From: Viola odorata
Lineage: Eukaryota > Streptophyta > Magnoliopsida > Malpighiales > Violaceae
Direction of reading: 5' to 3'
Length of the DNA stretch: 64,000 bases
Assembly: GCA_963691705.1 (NCBI GenBank)
Contig: OY829544.1
Coordinates: forward strand, 3,107,501 to 3,171,500
The position numbers were made by a program, and so were the translations under genes. Shown here piece by piece: positions 54,545-64,000 of this stretch (positions are counted from its first letter, which is position 1; every line of letters starts with the position of its first letter). The notes below the pieces were generated by a model that saw only the letters and a program-made list of their open reading frames with translations, was not told the origin of the DNA and ran no database searches.

Positions 54545-57500
54545 ACGTATACCCGAATGCCAGGCCAGTGCAACAGAAACGGCGAGCTTTCTCCAAAGAA
54601 AAAGCAGATGCAATTGAGAAAGAAGTGGACAAGCTCTTAAAGGCCAACTTCATCCGAGAGGTTCAGTATCCGCCATGGTTAGCTAATCCAGTGGTAGTAA
54701 GAAAGCCAAACGGGGAGTGGAGGATGTGCATTGATTTCACCGACCTGAACGAGGCATGCCCCAAGGACTATTATCCGCTGCCACGGATAGAGCAATTGGT
54801 GGATCAAACGGCTGGTTATGGGTATCTAAGTTCGCTTGATGCCAATTCGGGGTATCATCAGATACCGATGGCGATCGAAGACGAGGAGAAAACGGCTTTC
54901 ATCACGCCGAGGGCCACCTACTGCTATCGGGCTATGCCGTTTGGTCTGAAGAATGCTGGAGCAACATTTTAGAGAACGGCCAATAAGATTTTCGAGCCGT
55001 TAATCGGGAAAAATCTGGAGGTGTACGTTGATGATATGCTGGTGAAAAGCAAAAATTTTGAGACCCATCTGCGAGACCTTGAGGAGGTATTTGGGATAAT
55101 GCGAAAATTTGGAATGAAATTAAATCCAAAAAAATGCATGTTTGCATTCCAAGCGGGGAAATTCCTTGGTTATGTGGTCAGCAGAAAAGGAATTCAGCCC
55201 AATCCCGCCAAACTGAAGGCAATCAAGGACATGGTTTCGCCAAAGAGTGTGAAGGAGTTGCAGCGACTCACAGGAAGAGTAATTGCTTTGAGCCGATTCA
55301 TCTCCAAGCAAGGCGAGAAATGCCTCCCGTTTTTCAAAGTCATTCGGAAGAAGGCACAATTCGGATGGGATGACGATTGTGAAAAGGCTTTTCACGACTT
55401 GAAGCAGTATCTGTCTTCCGAATTGTTGCTAACTCGACCCGAAGAAGGGGACACCCTTTTTCTTTATCTAGGGGCGGCCGATGAGGTGGTTAGTGCCGTC
55501 TTGGTTCGGGATGAAAACGGCATACATCGACCGATTCATTTTATCAGCCGAATCTTGAAGGATGCTGAGCTGAGGTATTCTCAAATCGAAAAAATCGCTT
55601 TTGCCCTGTTGCAAGCTGGCAGAAAGATGGCCCGGTATTTCCAAGCTCATCCGGTGGTCGTGCTGACAGACCAGCCTCTAAGAAGGGTTTTCAAAAGACC
55701 TGAGTCGTCTGGCCGAATGGTCATTTGGGCCATCGAATTGGAGCAATATGGATTGCAATATCAGTCCAGACCCGCCATCAAAGGCCAGGCGTTGGCCGAT
55801 TTTATTGCAGAATGTACGTTTGCCCAGAAGCAAATTCCTTCGCCAGAAAGCAAAAAAGAAGCCTGCTTACCGCTTCCCGATGTGAACGGAGATCGGTGGA
55901 CAATCTTCGTGGATGGCGCCAAGAATCAAACCGAAGCAGGAGCCGACGTCATCATTTTAGGTCCAGAAGGGATTAAAATGAGGTACGCCTTAAAAATCTC
56001 AAGGCCGTTATCAAATAATGCGGCCAAATACGAAGCTCTATTGGCAGGATTGCGCATCGGAGGGAATCTGATCGGTAATGCACAATCGGCCGACGTCCGT
56101 TTGGTCATCTACGGAGATTCAAAATTGATTATTGATCAAGCCAACGGTGATTCTCAGGCTAGAGAGCCGATTATGATTCAGTACTTGAAGAAAGTACAGA
56201 AGGAGCTAGCCGAAATTAAAAATAGGGGAATTCATGCTGAAATCAGCCATATCCCAAGAGAGAAAAATGCAGAGGCCGATGAGATTGCCAAGCTGGCAGC
56301 AAACTCCGAGGCTATGATGCCACCCGATGTGACTGTGGAGGAAATTTCCATTCCTTCTTTTATGGAAGAGCAGCAAGTGCTATGTGTGTTAGAGGCAGCC
56401 AACGATTGGCGCATTCCAGTGATTGACTATCTCAAGCATGGCAAGCTGCCAGAAAATGCGAGTGAGAAGCTGAAGATTCTCAAGAGAGCGGCTAGATGCA
56501 CTTACCACGACGGGGTACTTCTTCGCCGTTGTCTTACTTACCCGGCGGCAAAATGTATAACGGAAGAAGAAGGACTGTATACGCTCAGGGAGATCCACGA
56601 GGGAATATGCGGAATGCACGCCTCAGGAAACACCATGGCTGCCCAAGTTCTCCGAACAGGGTTTTATTGGCCGACAATTAGAAGAGATTCGGATAACTTT
56701 GTGAAGTCTTGTCACAAATGCCAGAAATTTGCAAAGGAACCACAACGGCCAGCAGCTGAATTATCAAGTATGGTGAGTCCATGCCCATTTGCAAAGTGGG
56801 GAATTGACATCTTGGGACCCTTTCCAATTGCTAAAAGTCAACTTCAGTATGTTATTGTTGCTGTCGATTATTTCACAAAGTGGGCCGAGGCAGAAGTTGT
56901 GGCAAAGATAACGGCAGACAACACTTGGAGGTTTTTCATGAACAACGTCATCATGAGATTCGGGTTCCCAAGAATTCTCGTGAGCGACAACGGCACCCAA
57001 TTCACCAGTGCTTACTTCAAAAAGAAATGCTCAGAATACTCAATTGAACAACGGTTCTCTTCCGTTGCGCATCCACAAACAAACGGGCAAACCGAAGTCA
57101 CCAACAGAGCAATCCTTAACGGGATTAAGAAAAACCTTGAGGGCAAGCCGGCAAAATGGCCAGAGGAGTTGCCGTTTGTCATGTGGGCCTATCGAATGAC
57201 CACTAAGACCAGCACTGGCATGACACCGTTTGCCATGGCGTATGGGGTCGAAGCTGTTTCTCCAGTAGAGATCGGCGCAATCAACCTTCGAGTTGAGTAC
57301 TTCAACGAAGAGCAAAATGAAGAAAGATTAAGGGAGCAGCTGGATCTTTTGCCAGAGATGAGAGAAGAAGCCATTCTCAAAACATTGCACTACAAGCGCA
57401 AAATGGCGAAATACCATAATCGGCGTGTCAAAGAACGGCTACTCAAGGCAGGAGATTTAGTCCTACGCAAGGTAACAGCAACGGGCCAAGAGAAGAAAAA

Positions 57501-57666
57501 GCTCACGCCGAATTGGGAAGGACCATATCGCGTTACCAGAGTCATCGACAAAGGTGCATATCACCTGGAAACAATGAACGGTACTCCGATATCCAACTCT
57601 TGGAATATTTGCAATTTAAAGCTATATCACTCCAGAGTGAATATGTTGTTTTCACTGGCCGAATAA
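54496..57666 (+). pseudogene. Tat pol: RT, RNase H, second RNase H and integrase, one in-frame TAG
   Basis: One frame of about 1057 codons, interrupted by a TAG at 54970-54972 after FGLKNAGATF, where relatives have glutamine. RT: WRMCIDFTDLNEACPKD, and YVDDMLVKS starting at 55024. A standard RNase H follows (about 55460-55760). A second RNase H domain lies at about 55890-56290 (FVDGAKNQTEAGA, AAKYEALLAGLRIGG, YGDSKLIIDQ), typical of Tat. Integrase has HASGNTMAAQ ... CHKCQKF, then D at 56806, D at 56986 and E at 57094 (35-residue spacing). The C-terminus ends at 57666 without a chromodomain. Without the TAG and the upstream shift it would look functional. Confidence 0.9.
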
Positions 57667-57904
57667 ATGATAAAAATATTGTGAGGGCAAATCATTCGCA
57701 ACTAATAATGTTTAAAGTATATATTTGCCCATATTGTGCTTATCATATGGTTGCAGATGTAAAGAATCGTGGATGTAGGTTATTTTAAATCGAACCACGT
57801 TACCAAAACCCAAAAAATGGCGATGTTATCGCTACCTAAGGCACTGCCTGGGGATGCCGACAACCAAATCGGCAGCAGCCCGAGTAATTCAAAACACTAC
57901 CAGG

Positions 57905-58065
57905 GCATATATCGCCAACGATACATATATCGCCAACGATACATATATCGCCAACGATACATATATCGCCAACGATACATATATTGTCGCCAAGACATAT
58001 ATCGCTATTGAGGCATATATCGTTATTGAGGCATATATCGTTATTGAGGCATATATCGCTATGAA
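57905..58065. repeat. 18-bp tandem repeats in Tat
   Basis: Four copies of CATATATCGCCAACGATA followed by a diverged spacer copy and three copies of CATATATCGTTATTGAGG. The period stays at 18 bases throughout, so both blocks come from the same original unit. Confidence 0.9.
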
Positions 58066-58136
58066 GATGCATATCGTCATCACATCGTCATAAGGCCATT
58101 TCGGTCCTGCTGATCAGACGGTGACAAAATGGAGAA

Positions 58137-58315
58137 AGACTCAAACCTATCTGTGTCTTAGTAAACCAGATGGAAGTACCTGTGTCTTCGTAAACCAGGT
58201 AATAAAGACTCAAACCTATCTGTGTCTTAGTAAACCAGATAGAAGTACCTGTGTCTTCGTAAACCAGGTAATAAAGACTCAAACCTATCTGTGTCTTAGT
58301 AAACCAGATAGAGAA
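58137..58315. repeat. 69-bp tandem repeat in Tat, 2.5 copies
   Basis: TCAAACCTATCTGTGTCTTA begins at 58141, 58210 and 58279. Each unit contains two related halves, CTATCTGTGTCTTAGTAAACCAGAT and GTACCTGTGTCTTCGTAAACCAGGT. Confidence 0.9.
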
Positions 58316-58635
58316 ACGACAACGCAAAAACAATGTCTCCAAAACGGCCCAGTGCCGAAAGGTCGAAACGGCCACCTCAAGCAAACGGAAACAGATTCCT
58401 CAAACGGCAACTTGCCGATTTGCCAAATAAAGATAAGTTCAAGTTACAATTGTTTTATCTTTTTTATTTTATTTTTTCGAGAGTAACATATATATAACAG
58501 AAATGGTTAAGCATTTGCAATGACTTAAAATTGCAAAATTATATATTCCGAATAAATAGTATTGTTCTTTACAAAATATGTTAAGATCAGCAATAATCTA
58601 AAAGCAGAAAAGACAAGTCTAAGCAAAAGACAGCT

Positions 58636-60929
58636 CTATGGTTCGTCTTCTGAAGAGGATTGATACTCCTTTGCCTCAGCCTCTCTTTCCAAGGAGTAAA
58701 CATATTCGCTAAGCTTTGTGGCATCAAAGTTAACCTCCCCATAGAACTCCATATAACTGTCGATCATGATGTCCTTTGTCTTCTGTCGCCACCAACCGAT
58801 CTTACCCGGAACCTTCTCCAACTCAGCGTCCTTCTCTGCGATGCTGCTCCTAGCAGTCTCTAACTCCGCCGTTCTGGTCTCCAAATCGGCACGGGCCGCT
58901 TCCAACTCGGCAGTAAGCTTGGCCACATTAGTAATCAGGGCGGCTTTATCTTCGCAAAGCTTGTTAACGGAATCGCACAAAGCAGATTTATCCGATAACA
59001 GCTCCCCGATCCGATCCTGCTCTTCCCTAATCTTCGCGGAAAGGCCATCTCTTTCATTAAGACTATCAGTCAGCCTCTTGCGCGCCTCAATAACGGCCTT
59101 TTTGTCCGATTCCCGAGAGGCCGCTAGAGTCTCCTTCTCTTTCTTAAGGGAAGCATTTTCAGCGATGGATCGCTGAAGGGCCTCCCTAGACTCCTTAAGC
59201 TTCGCATCCACGACTTCTGCAGCATACCGGGAAGCGCATAAGCCGCTGTACATAACGCTTTGCAGGTTGGCGAAGTGAGAGCTAAGCTCCAAACGGCGGT
59301 ATTTTTCTCTGTCGGCTTGATTGGCAAATATTTCGCCCATCAGGTGACCGGTCCGATAGTCACTGCAAGCTGGCATTTTCAAGCCAAGGGAACGGCCGCA
59401 GCTCTCTCCCAGGTTATTCAAACTGGTGACGTGAGTAACCTCCCCGTCAGGGCCTTTGCTGGAAAAATAGCCTTTGAAATCAGAAGGGGGAGGAACTGCA
59501 TGATCATCCGAAATAAACGGATCATTGGGCATACGAGGACCGGCAACCCAGTAAAGCACGGCAGGATCAGAACTGGAAGAATCGGCAAAAGGAGCATCCG
59601 CTGATGTGGTTGTTTGCCTTTCCGGACGAGGAGCAGACGGGCCCTCGCCAATATTCGGCTCAGCGGCAGCATTCGACAGATCGGCGTCAGGACTCCCTAA
59701 GTCGGCATCAGTCCGATTGAGGTCAATCGGCTCAGAAACGGTGTCAGGCCGACTGATTTGATCGGGCCGAGGAGGAGCGGCAGTAGATGGATCGACTTCC
59801 TCTGAAACGGCTCCAGGCCGATCTCCCACATTTTCTGCCAAAACGGCGGCAGCCCGTTTTGCCGCAGCAGCTTTCCCCCTTTTTTCCGCAGCTCTTTTCC
59901 TCTTCAAAAGAACCCGTTTCGCCGCCTCAATAATCTGCGGATCAGGATTTTTCAAGGGAAACGACTCAAATGTATCTCGGCCGACCTTCTTTCGTCTAAA
60001 AACTGACGGGGCCGAGAAATCCTCATCGTCGGCAGGCTGATCAACCTCTGGGTCCTCAGAGCGATCCGCATTATCGGCTACTTCTTCCTCATCGGAATCG
60101 ACAATACGAGAACGGACCAAGGACGGTCCTGCAGCAACGGCCGCTCTAATTGGCCGTCCTTCTCCTGCATAAAAGTCAAGTCAGAATTCTACAAAAAGAT
60201 TCGGGCAACCTTTAGAAAATCGGGTAACTCACCATCAATGGCGTAGTCTAATAACGGCAAGCCCAGTGCCATCTTCTGCACATGGAACCTCGTGTCAAAA
60301 GTTAGCAAGATGTCGATCTGGGCCTGCAACTTGCTAGAAGGTTCCTCTGTTCTTACCCATTGAAGCTCATTGATCGCTGGATTGAACCCAGAGGTCCATA
60401 GGGGTTTGTTTGTGCTGGAGATCATGAAGAAGTGCTCCCTCCATCCCTTAATAGAAGATTCGCATCTGTCAAAATTCTTCAGAAACGGCTGAAGATTCTC
60501 ATCCTTGTGAGGACGAAGGGTAACCAAACTACTGCGAGTGCTTAAATGGAAGAAGTACTTAAACAGCTGGAGTGGAGGTTCTTTGATTTGAAGGTGAGCA
60601 CAGACGTTGATAAAAGCATAGATCGAAGCCCAGGAATTGGGAGTGATCTGGGCAGGGCTAAGAGCATGCTGCACTAGCAGATTTTTCACCATGGTTTTCA
60701 GAGGAAAACGAAACCCATAAGCAAACATCTTAGAATACAGAACCCTGTGGTTATCTAGCAAGTCACTATTTAACCTAACATTAGGAGGAGCTACCAGGGC
60801 TTTACATCCTATCGGCAACTCAATATCGTACTTCTCTAGTTCCAGATTTAAGTCATCCTCAGTCCTAATTTTGGTAGCAGTGTTCTCAAGCAACTCATCA
60901 GTGGTAACAACAGGGCGCCTAGGAGCCAT
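58636..60929 (-). CDS. Tat antisense gene, two exons, about 741 aa
   Basis: Exon 1 runs from the ATG at 60929 (MAPRRPVVTTDELL) to 60233. A 68-bp intron (60232-60165, GTGAGT...TTTTATGCAG) follows. Exon 2 runs from 60164 to the stop at 58636. Removing the intron keeps the frame (2226 bp). The N-terminal domain (LPIGCKALVAPPNVRLNSD, VQHALSPAQITPNSW, HLQIKEPPLQLFKYFF) resembles the plant 'putative gypsy type transposon' domain, from memory. The middle is acidic and proline-rich with basic KKRKRAAEKRGKAAAA-type runs, and residues about 520-700 form a long coiled coil (LEAARADLETRTAELETARS). Antisense ORFs at this place are known from Retand elements; their role is unknown. No lesion was seen. Confidence 0.8.
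60165..60232 (-). other. Intron of the Tat antisense gene
   Basis: 68 bases between GATG|GTGAGT and TATGCAG|GAGAAGG on the minus strand. It contains a stop (TTTTTGTAG) in the unspliced frame, so retention would truncate the protein after the N-terminal domain. Confidence 0.7.
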
Positions 60930-61554
60930 TTTCTCAGTCACAAACAACACAAAAAGGAAAGAGAAGGTTAAGAAATACCAGGTGATTGCAGAAATTCCTG
61001 GAGAGCAGAGCCCAAAATCGAAGATAGCAGAAGAAGGTTGCTTGAGCGAGGAAGAGAGAGGATTTTTGAGGAAGAAGATGAGAGCGGCGTTGAGAAATGA
61101 AAAGTGATTTAGGTTTTCCAAAGGAGAATGCTTTTAAAAGAAATGAATCCCTAACCGTCAGCAAACCCAATCGGTCGCTGACACGTGGCTCATCTGTTCT
61201 GAAAAGGCAGTAATTTGTCAATAAAGCTGAGCGGCGCATTTAAAGAGGAGCAGCGCACGCGTTTCTCAAAGGGATTTTGAATTTCGAAATTCAAAAAAAC
61301 TGGACAGACAAAGAGACGTCTCTCCTCAAAAGCAGCGAGCAGTTACAAACACTTGGCCATTACAGCGCCACGTCACAGGTATACTTTAAGTTAAAATTTG
61401 ACTTTATTGCAAACTAAGTTTTATTTGCAGGAATAAAGAAAAACCTTTTAAATACTCGGAAATAGATCAAAACGGCAACATGCCGATTGTCAGACGTCAA
61501 GAGGGAAACGGCAAGCCCTTGGTAAACACTCGGGCTCGTTTGTTGTTGGGCCTC
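60930..61554 (-). promoter_or_regulatory. Probable promoter region of the antisense gene
   Basis: Between the antisense ATG and the right LTR. It contains a G-box core CACGTG at 61182-61187 and TTTAAAT-type AT boxes (minus strand near 61237). These fit a separate promoter reading away from the LTR, but none is proven. Confidence 0.35.
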
Positions 61555-62329
61555 TGATAATACATAAAATTATCAGAAGGGCACAATGGACTTTGCACCT
61601 TCACAAAGTACTGTTGACCAGCCAAAACGGCATCGCGACCATTTGACCACGTCAACAGGAATAAGTGACCAAAGGACAAGTCTAGCCCGATTGTCTCAAA
61701 TCAGGACAAGGCCGATCCATCCGCCCAAGCATAAAGAAATGGATCGGCACCGTTATATACCCTGGCCTGGTCAATGTGTCACCAAACGGCACCCAGCCGA
61801 TTCTACACAACGGCTGTCTGCCGATTCCACCCTAACGGCACCGTACTAATGGGGCCCAGATATTAATCTCCCCTCACAGATATTATTTGTATAATACTCC
61901 ATAGTCAGTATACATTTAGTCAAGGTTGGCAGGGAGGATAACCTGCTCCCCTCACATCATCACCTGACAACCGGACAAGGGGACGACTCTATTCCCCTAA
62001 AGTAAGGTCTGCACCCCACGTTATAATGATGAATCCCTGCTCCTAGACCACCTACCGAGGAAAAAGGGGAGGGGATGTCAGAGATCTAACCACTCCAGTC
62101 CAGCCTAAGGACTAGAGGGAGGTATATAAGGGAAGTTTCTCCTTTACTCAAACACACGGAAAAATACACACACTTTCTCCACACTTAACAAAATTACTGA
62201 CTTTGGCATTGGAGCTCTTACGCCGGAAAACACTTCCGGCATTGTGCAGGTCCTTCACGGCAATCTGATCACCACCTTCCAGCGAGCCACTTTACCAAAA
62301 AACCCCTCACTCCGGTCTACGGATTATTA
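61555..62329 (+). repeat. Tat 3' LTR, 775 bp
   Basis: TGATAATAC ... GGATTATTA, uninterrupted copy. It differs from the left LTR at a few positions (for example CATAAAGAAATGG for CATGAAGAAACGG). TATA box at 62123-62129. Both copies end in TA rather than the usual CA. Confidence 0.9.
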
Positions 62330-62334
62330 ATACC

Positions 62335-62963
62335 ATATCACAGTTATTACTTTGTTTGGGTAAGGTGTAATAATCTGACAATTACTTTGTTGACATTTAC
62401 ATTTACTTTCCCAAATAATTTATAAATCAATAAAAATACAATTAAAATTGAATAAATGTTCAGCGAGTTTAACTAAACAAAAAAATAATAATTCATTGTG
62501 GACACGAGTTAGTTTAAAAATTTACACGAGTAACTTTTTGTAAATATATTAAATTTTAGCATATGTTCGTTTTTTAATAAAAAATTGGGCATATCTCTTC
62601 GATAATACTCCTTCCGGTGCAAAATAAATGACTCTTTAAAATAGTAAGAAAAATTAAGCCCAACCATCAGTGTTATCAGAACCGGACAGCGAACCGGAAA
62701 TGAAATTTTTGTGGTTCAACCGGATTATAAATGCTGTCCGTTTTGAACCGTTCACACATTAAACTGGTCAATTTTAGACGATTAAATCGGATTGAACCGG
62801 CTGAATTTTTTACTGTAGCATTTTATAATATATCAAAATAAAATATCAAGTAAATCAAAAGTTGAAAATAAAGAAACTACTCCCTTAGTTCATATTTTTG
62901 GCCTAAATATTCGAGCCCAATAGTCAATTAAAAGAAGCTCTCTTATTTTTCTTGGGCCTTGAT
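62335..62963. other. AT-rich flank with AACCGG-rich patch
   Basis: At 62670-62800 the sequence TGTTATCAGAACCGGAC is followed by several AACCGG and CCGGTT-type blocks. This resembles the ends of a known type of small hAT-like elements, but no matching far end or duplication was found. The rest shows no feature. Confidence 0.3.
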
Positions 62964-64000
62964 TGTATTGCATTTCATCATGTTTTATTGTCCATTTACT
63001 TGTAGTTTTGGACAGTAAATCTACTGATGTATCCCTTAATTTCCCATATCTTATCAGGTCTGGTTTGGAGGCAGTACTTGAGGAATTTGGGTAGTAGAGA
63101 GTTGGAGCTGACTACTCGAGTCTAGGCCTAGACATGTTCGTATCTGACGCAGTGCGCATACCAGAATCGTCTTGGCCTAGACTTCGGCCAAGACTCCTCC
63201 GCGATCAGACAGTAGTTTGGAGCGTTTGAACCACTTTCAGAGTTGGACTCTTACAGCTGGCACGTAGCAGCTGTCCAGCAATTTTAGAGGGATAGGAAGA
63301 CTATCTTATGATGAATCCCGAAGGGGATCTCCCTCTTTAATTAATTGCGATTTAGTTTCCATATTTAGAACAATTAATTGTAATAATCTTTTAGGAGATT
63401 ATTTAGGAGATTATTTAGGAGATTGAGTTGGAGAAGGACAGAGGAGTTTTAGCTTTCTTATAGCTGATCTCGTCCTCCCTTTTTTCTCTCTCTCTCTACG
63501 CTCTCTTCTTCTTCCCCAATTCGACACTTTTATACTATTGCTCCGAATTCAATTCTTTGAATCTCGGATTTAATTTATTTATGCAATCAAGTATTCTTAT
63601 TATTCATTCATGAGTATGAGTAGCTAAACACTTGTTCTTGGTAAGGGTTGATGAGCTTAAGTTCTTAATGCAATCGTGAGACACAATCCGTTCTTCACAA
63701 TCTCTTTCTTTGTATTTATTTATTCTTGAACTTAATCCATCGCTTACTCACTAGAGCCAAGGTTTGATCATCCTTGTTCTCTAGGAGAGAAGAGTTGTAA
63801 CCAGTCTAGAAGGAGAGGGAGTACCCGCCGGCTAGACGGAGTAGGTGACTAGTCTCGAGCAGACTAGAAGAATAGGTAAAATAGGTAGAGACCAGATTGA
63901 CAACCTAGGAACTTAGCCTAGGTACTGTCTTCCCCTGTGCCATTGAAGAGGTGAGCAACCATTCAAGACAGCAGTCAAACGGATAAACCCTTTAACCAGC
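62964..64000. repeat. Second copy of the 27.3-kb LTR family (runs off window)
   Basis: Begins TGTATTGCATTTCATCATG and is collinear with 27259-28330, with many substitutions and small indels, including the GTCTTGGCCTAGAC...GGCCAAGAC hairpin and GGATAAACCCTTTAACCAGC at the edge. Only the first 1037 bases are visible, so solo or full element cannot be decided. Confidence 0.75.

Larger units (their letters stand above)
57667..58635. other. Tat spacer between pol and the antisense gene
   Basis: Non-coding, with two tandem arrays described separately, followed by AT-rich sequence that would be the 3' untranslated region of the antisense gene. Confidence 0.6.
45352..62329 (+). mobile_element. Tat/Retand-type Ty3 retrotransposon with antisense gene, interrupted by a chromovirus
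   Basis: Flanked by a 5-bp duplication ATACC (45347-45351, 62330-62334). LTRs: left 45352-45649 plus 51414-51890, right 61555-62329, both 775 bp after removal of the insert. Between them are gag-pro (52334-54544), pol (54496-57666), repeats, and a two-exon gene on the opposite strand (60929-58636). The antisense gene next to the 3' LTR and an extra RNase H point to the Retand branch of Tat. Without the nested chromovirus the element is about 11.2 kb. Frameshifts in gag and at the pro-RT junction, plus a TAG in RT, make it defective. Confidence 0.9.

Noticed and set aside
57836..58093. Frames on both strands around the 18-bp repeats, with regular YIAN/ICLN residues
   Set aside because: A period of 18 is divisible by three, so a repeat without stops opens every copy; not a protein.
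62600..62900. Stowaway-like ends (TACTCC near 62605 and 62880)
   Set aside because: The two occurrences are in the same orientation and lack TA duplications, so they do not bound an element.

Overview
This is nuclear DNA of a flowering plant, most likely a eudicot. The evidence is a compact seven-exon plant MATE transporter gene, GT-AG introns, several lineages of plant Ty3/gypsy elements (Ogre, Tat/Retand with an antisense gene, chromovirus), a plant L1-type LINE, a plant mariner-like transposase, and hAT and Mutator-like elements. Nothing bacterial, viral or organellar was seen. The species cannot be named from the sequence.

Layout. Positions 1-11555 hold most of a minus-strand Ogre element that runs off the left edge: RT start, a short intron, pro/gag, ORF1, leader, tRNA-Arg-type primer site and a 3.5-kb 5' LTR. 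It sits in the relic of an older related LTR (to about 12062). Next come a broken mariner-like transposase (12063-12862), a small uncharacterised gene (13832-14194), tandem repeats and a minus-strand gene fragment with a DFDLNEP motif. A Mutator-like element with 160-bp TIRs and 10-bp target duplications (15500-20289) is split by a small non-autonomous LTR retrotransposon (15813-19300). The one clearly intact host gene is a MATE/DETOXIFICATION transporter (20776-23385, minus). Beyond it are a fragment of an NCS1 nucleobase transporter and a decayed LINE (about 25.7-31.7 kb) interrupted by a 977-bp hAT element and a 1469-bp solo LTR. Two more LTR-element fragments reach 35.4 kb.

Positions 35659-45264 are bounded by CAGGGACGGATC-type TIRs and a perfect 8-bp duplication, so they look like one 9.6-kb hAT-type element. 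It contains a solo Ogre LTR with its own 5-bp duplication, intron-bearing fragments of two host genes (SurE-type nucleotidase and DUF616 putative glycosyltransferase), a second inner inverted-repeat pair, a minisatellite and a decayed tRNA-Trp. Positions 45352-62329 are a Tat/Retand element with gag-pro, pol and a two-exon antisense gene. Its left LTR is split by a very young chromovirus (45650-51408, LTRs that appear identical). From 62964 a second copy of the 27.3-kb LTR family runs off the right edge.

Target-site duplications give a relative order for many insertions: chromovirus into Tat; Ogre LTR into the hAT-type element; small LTR element into the Mutator-like element; hAT element and solo LTR into the LINE. 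Almost all coding capacity belongs to transposons. Host functions visible are MATE efflux, captured pieces of SurE, DUF616 and NCS1 genes, and two small unknown genes. All statements rest on reading the sequence and remembered family features; no alignment or database search was run.
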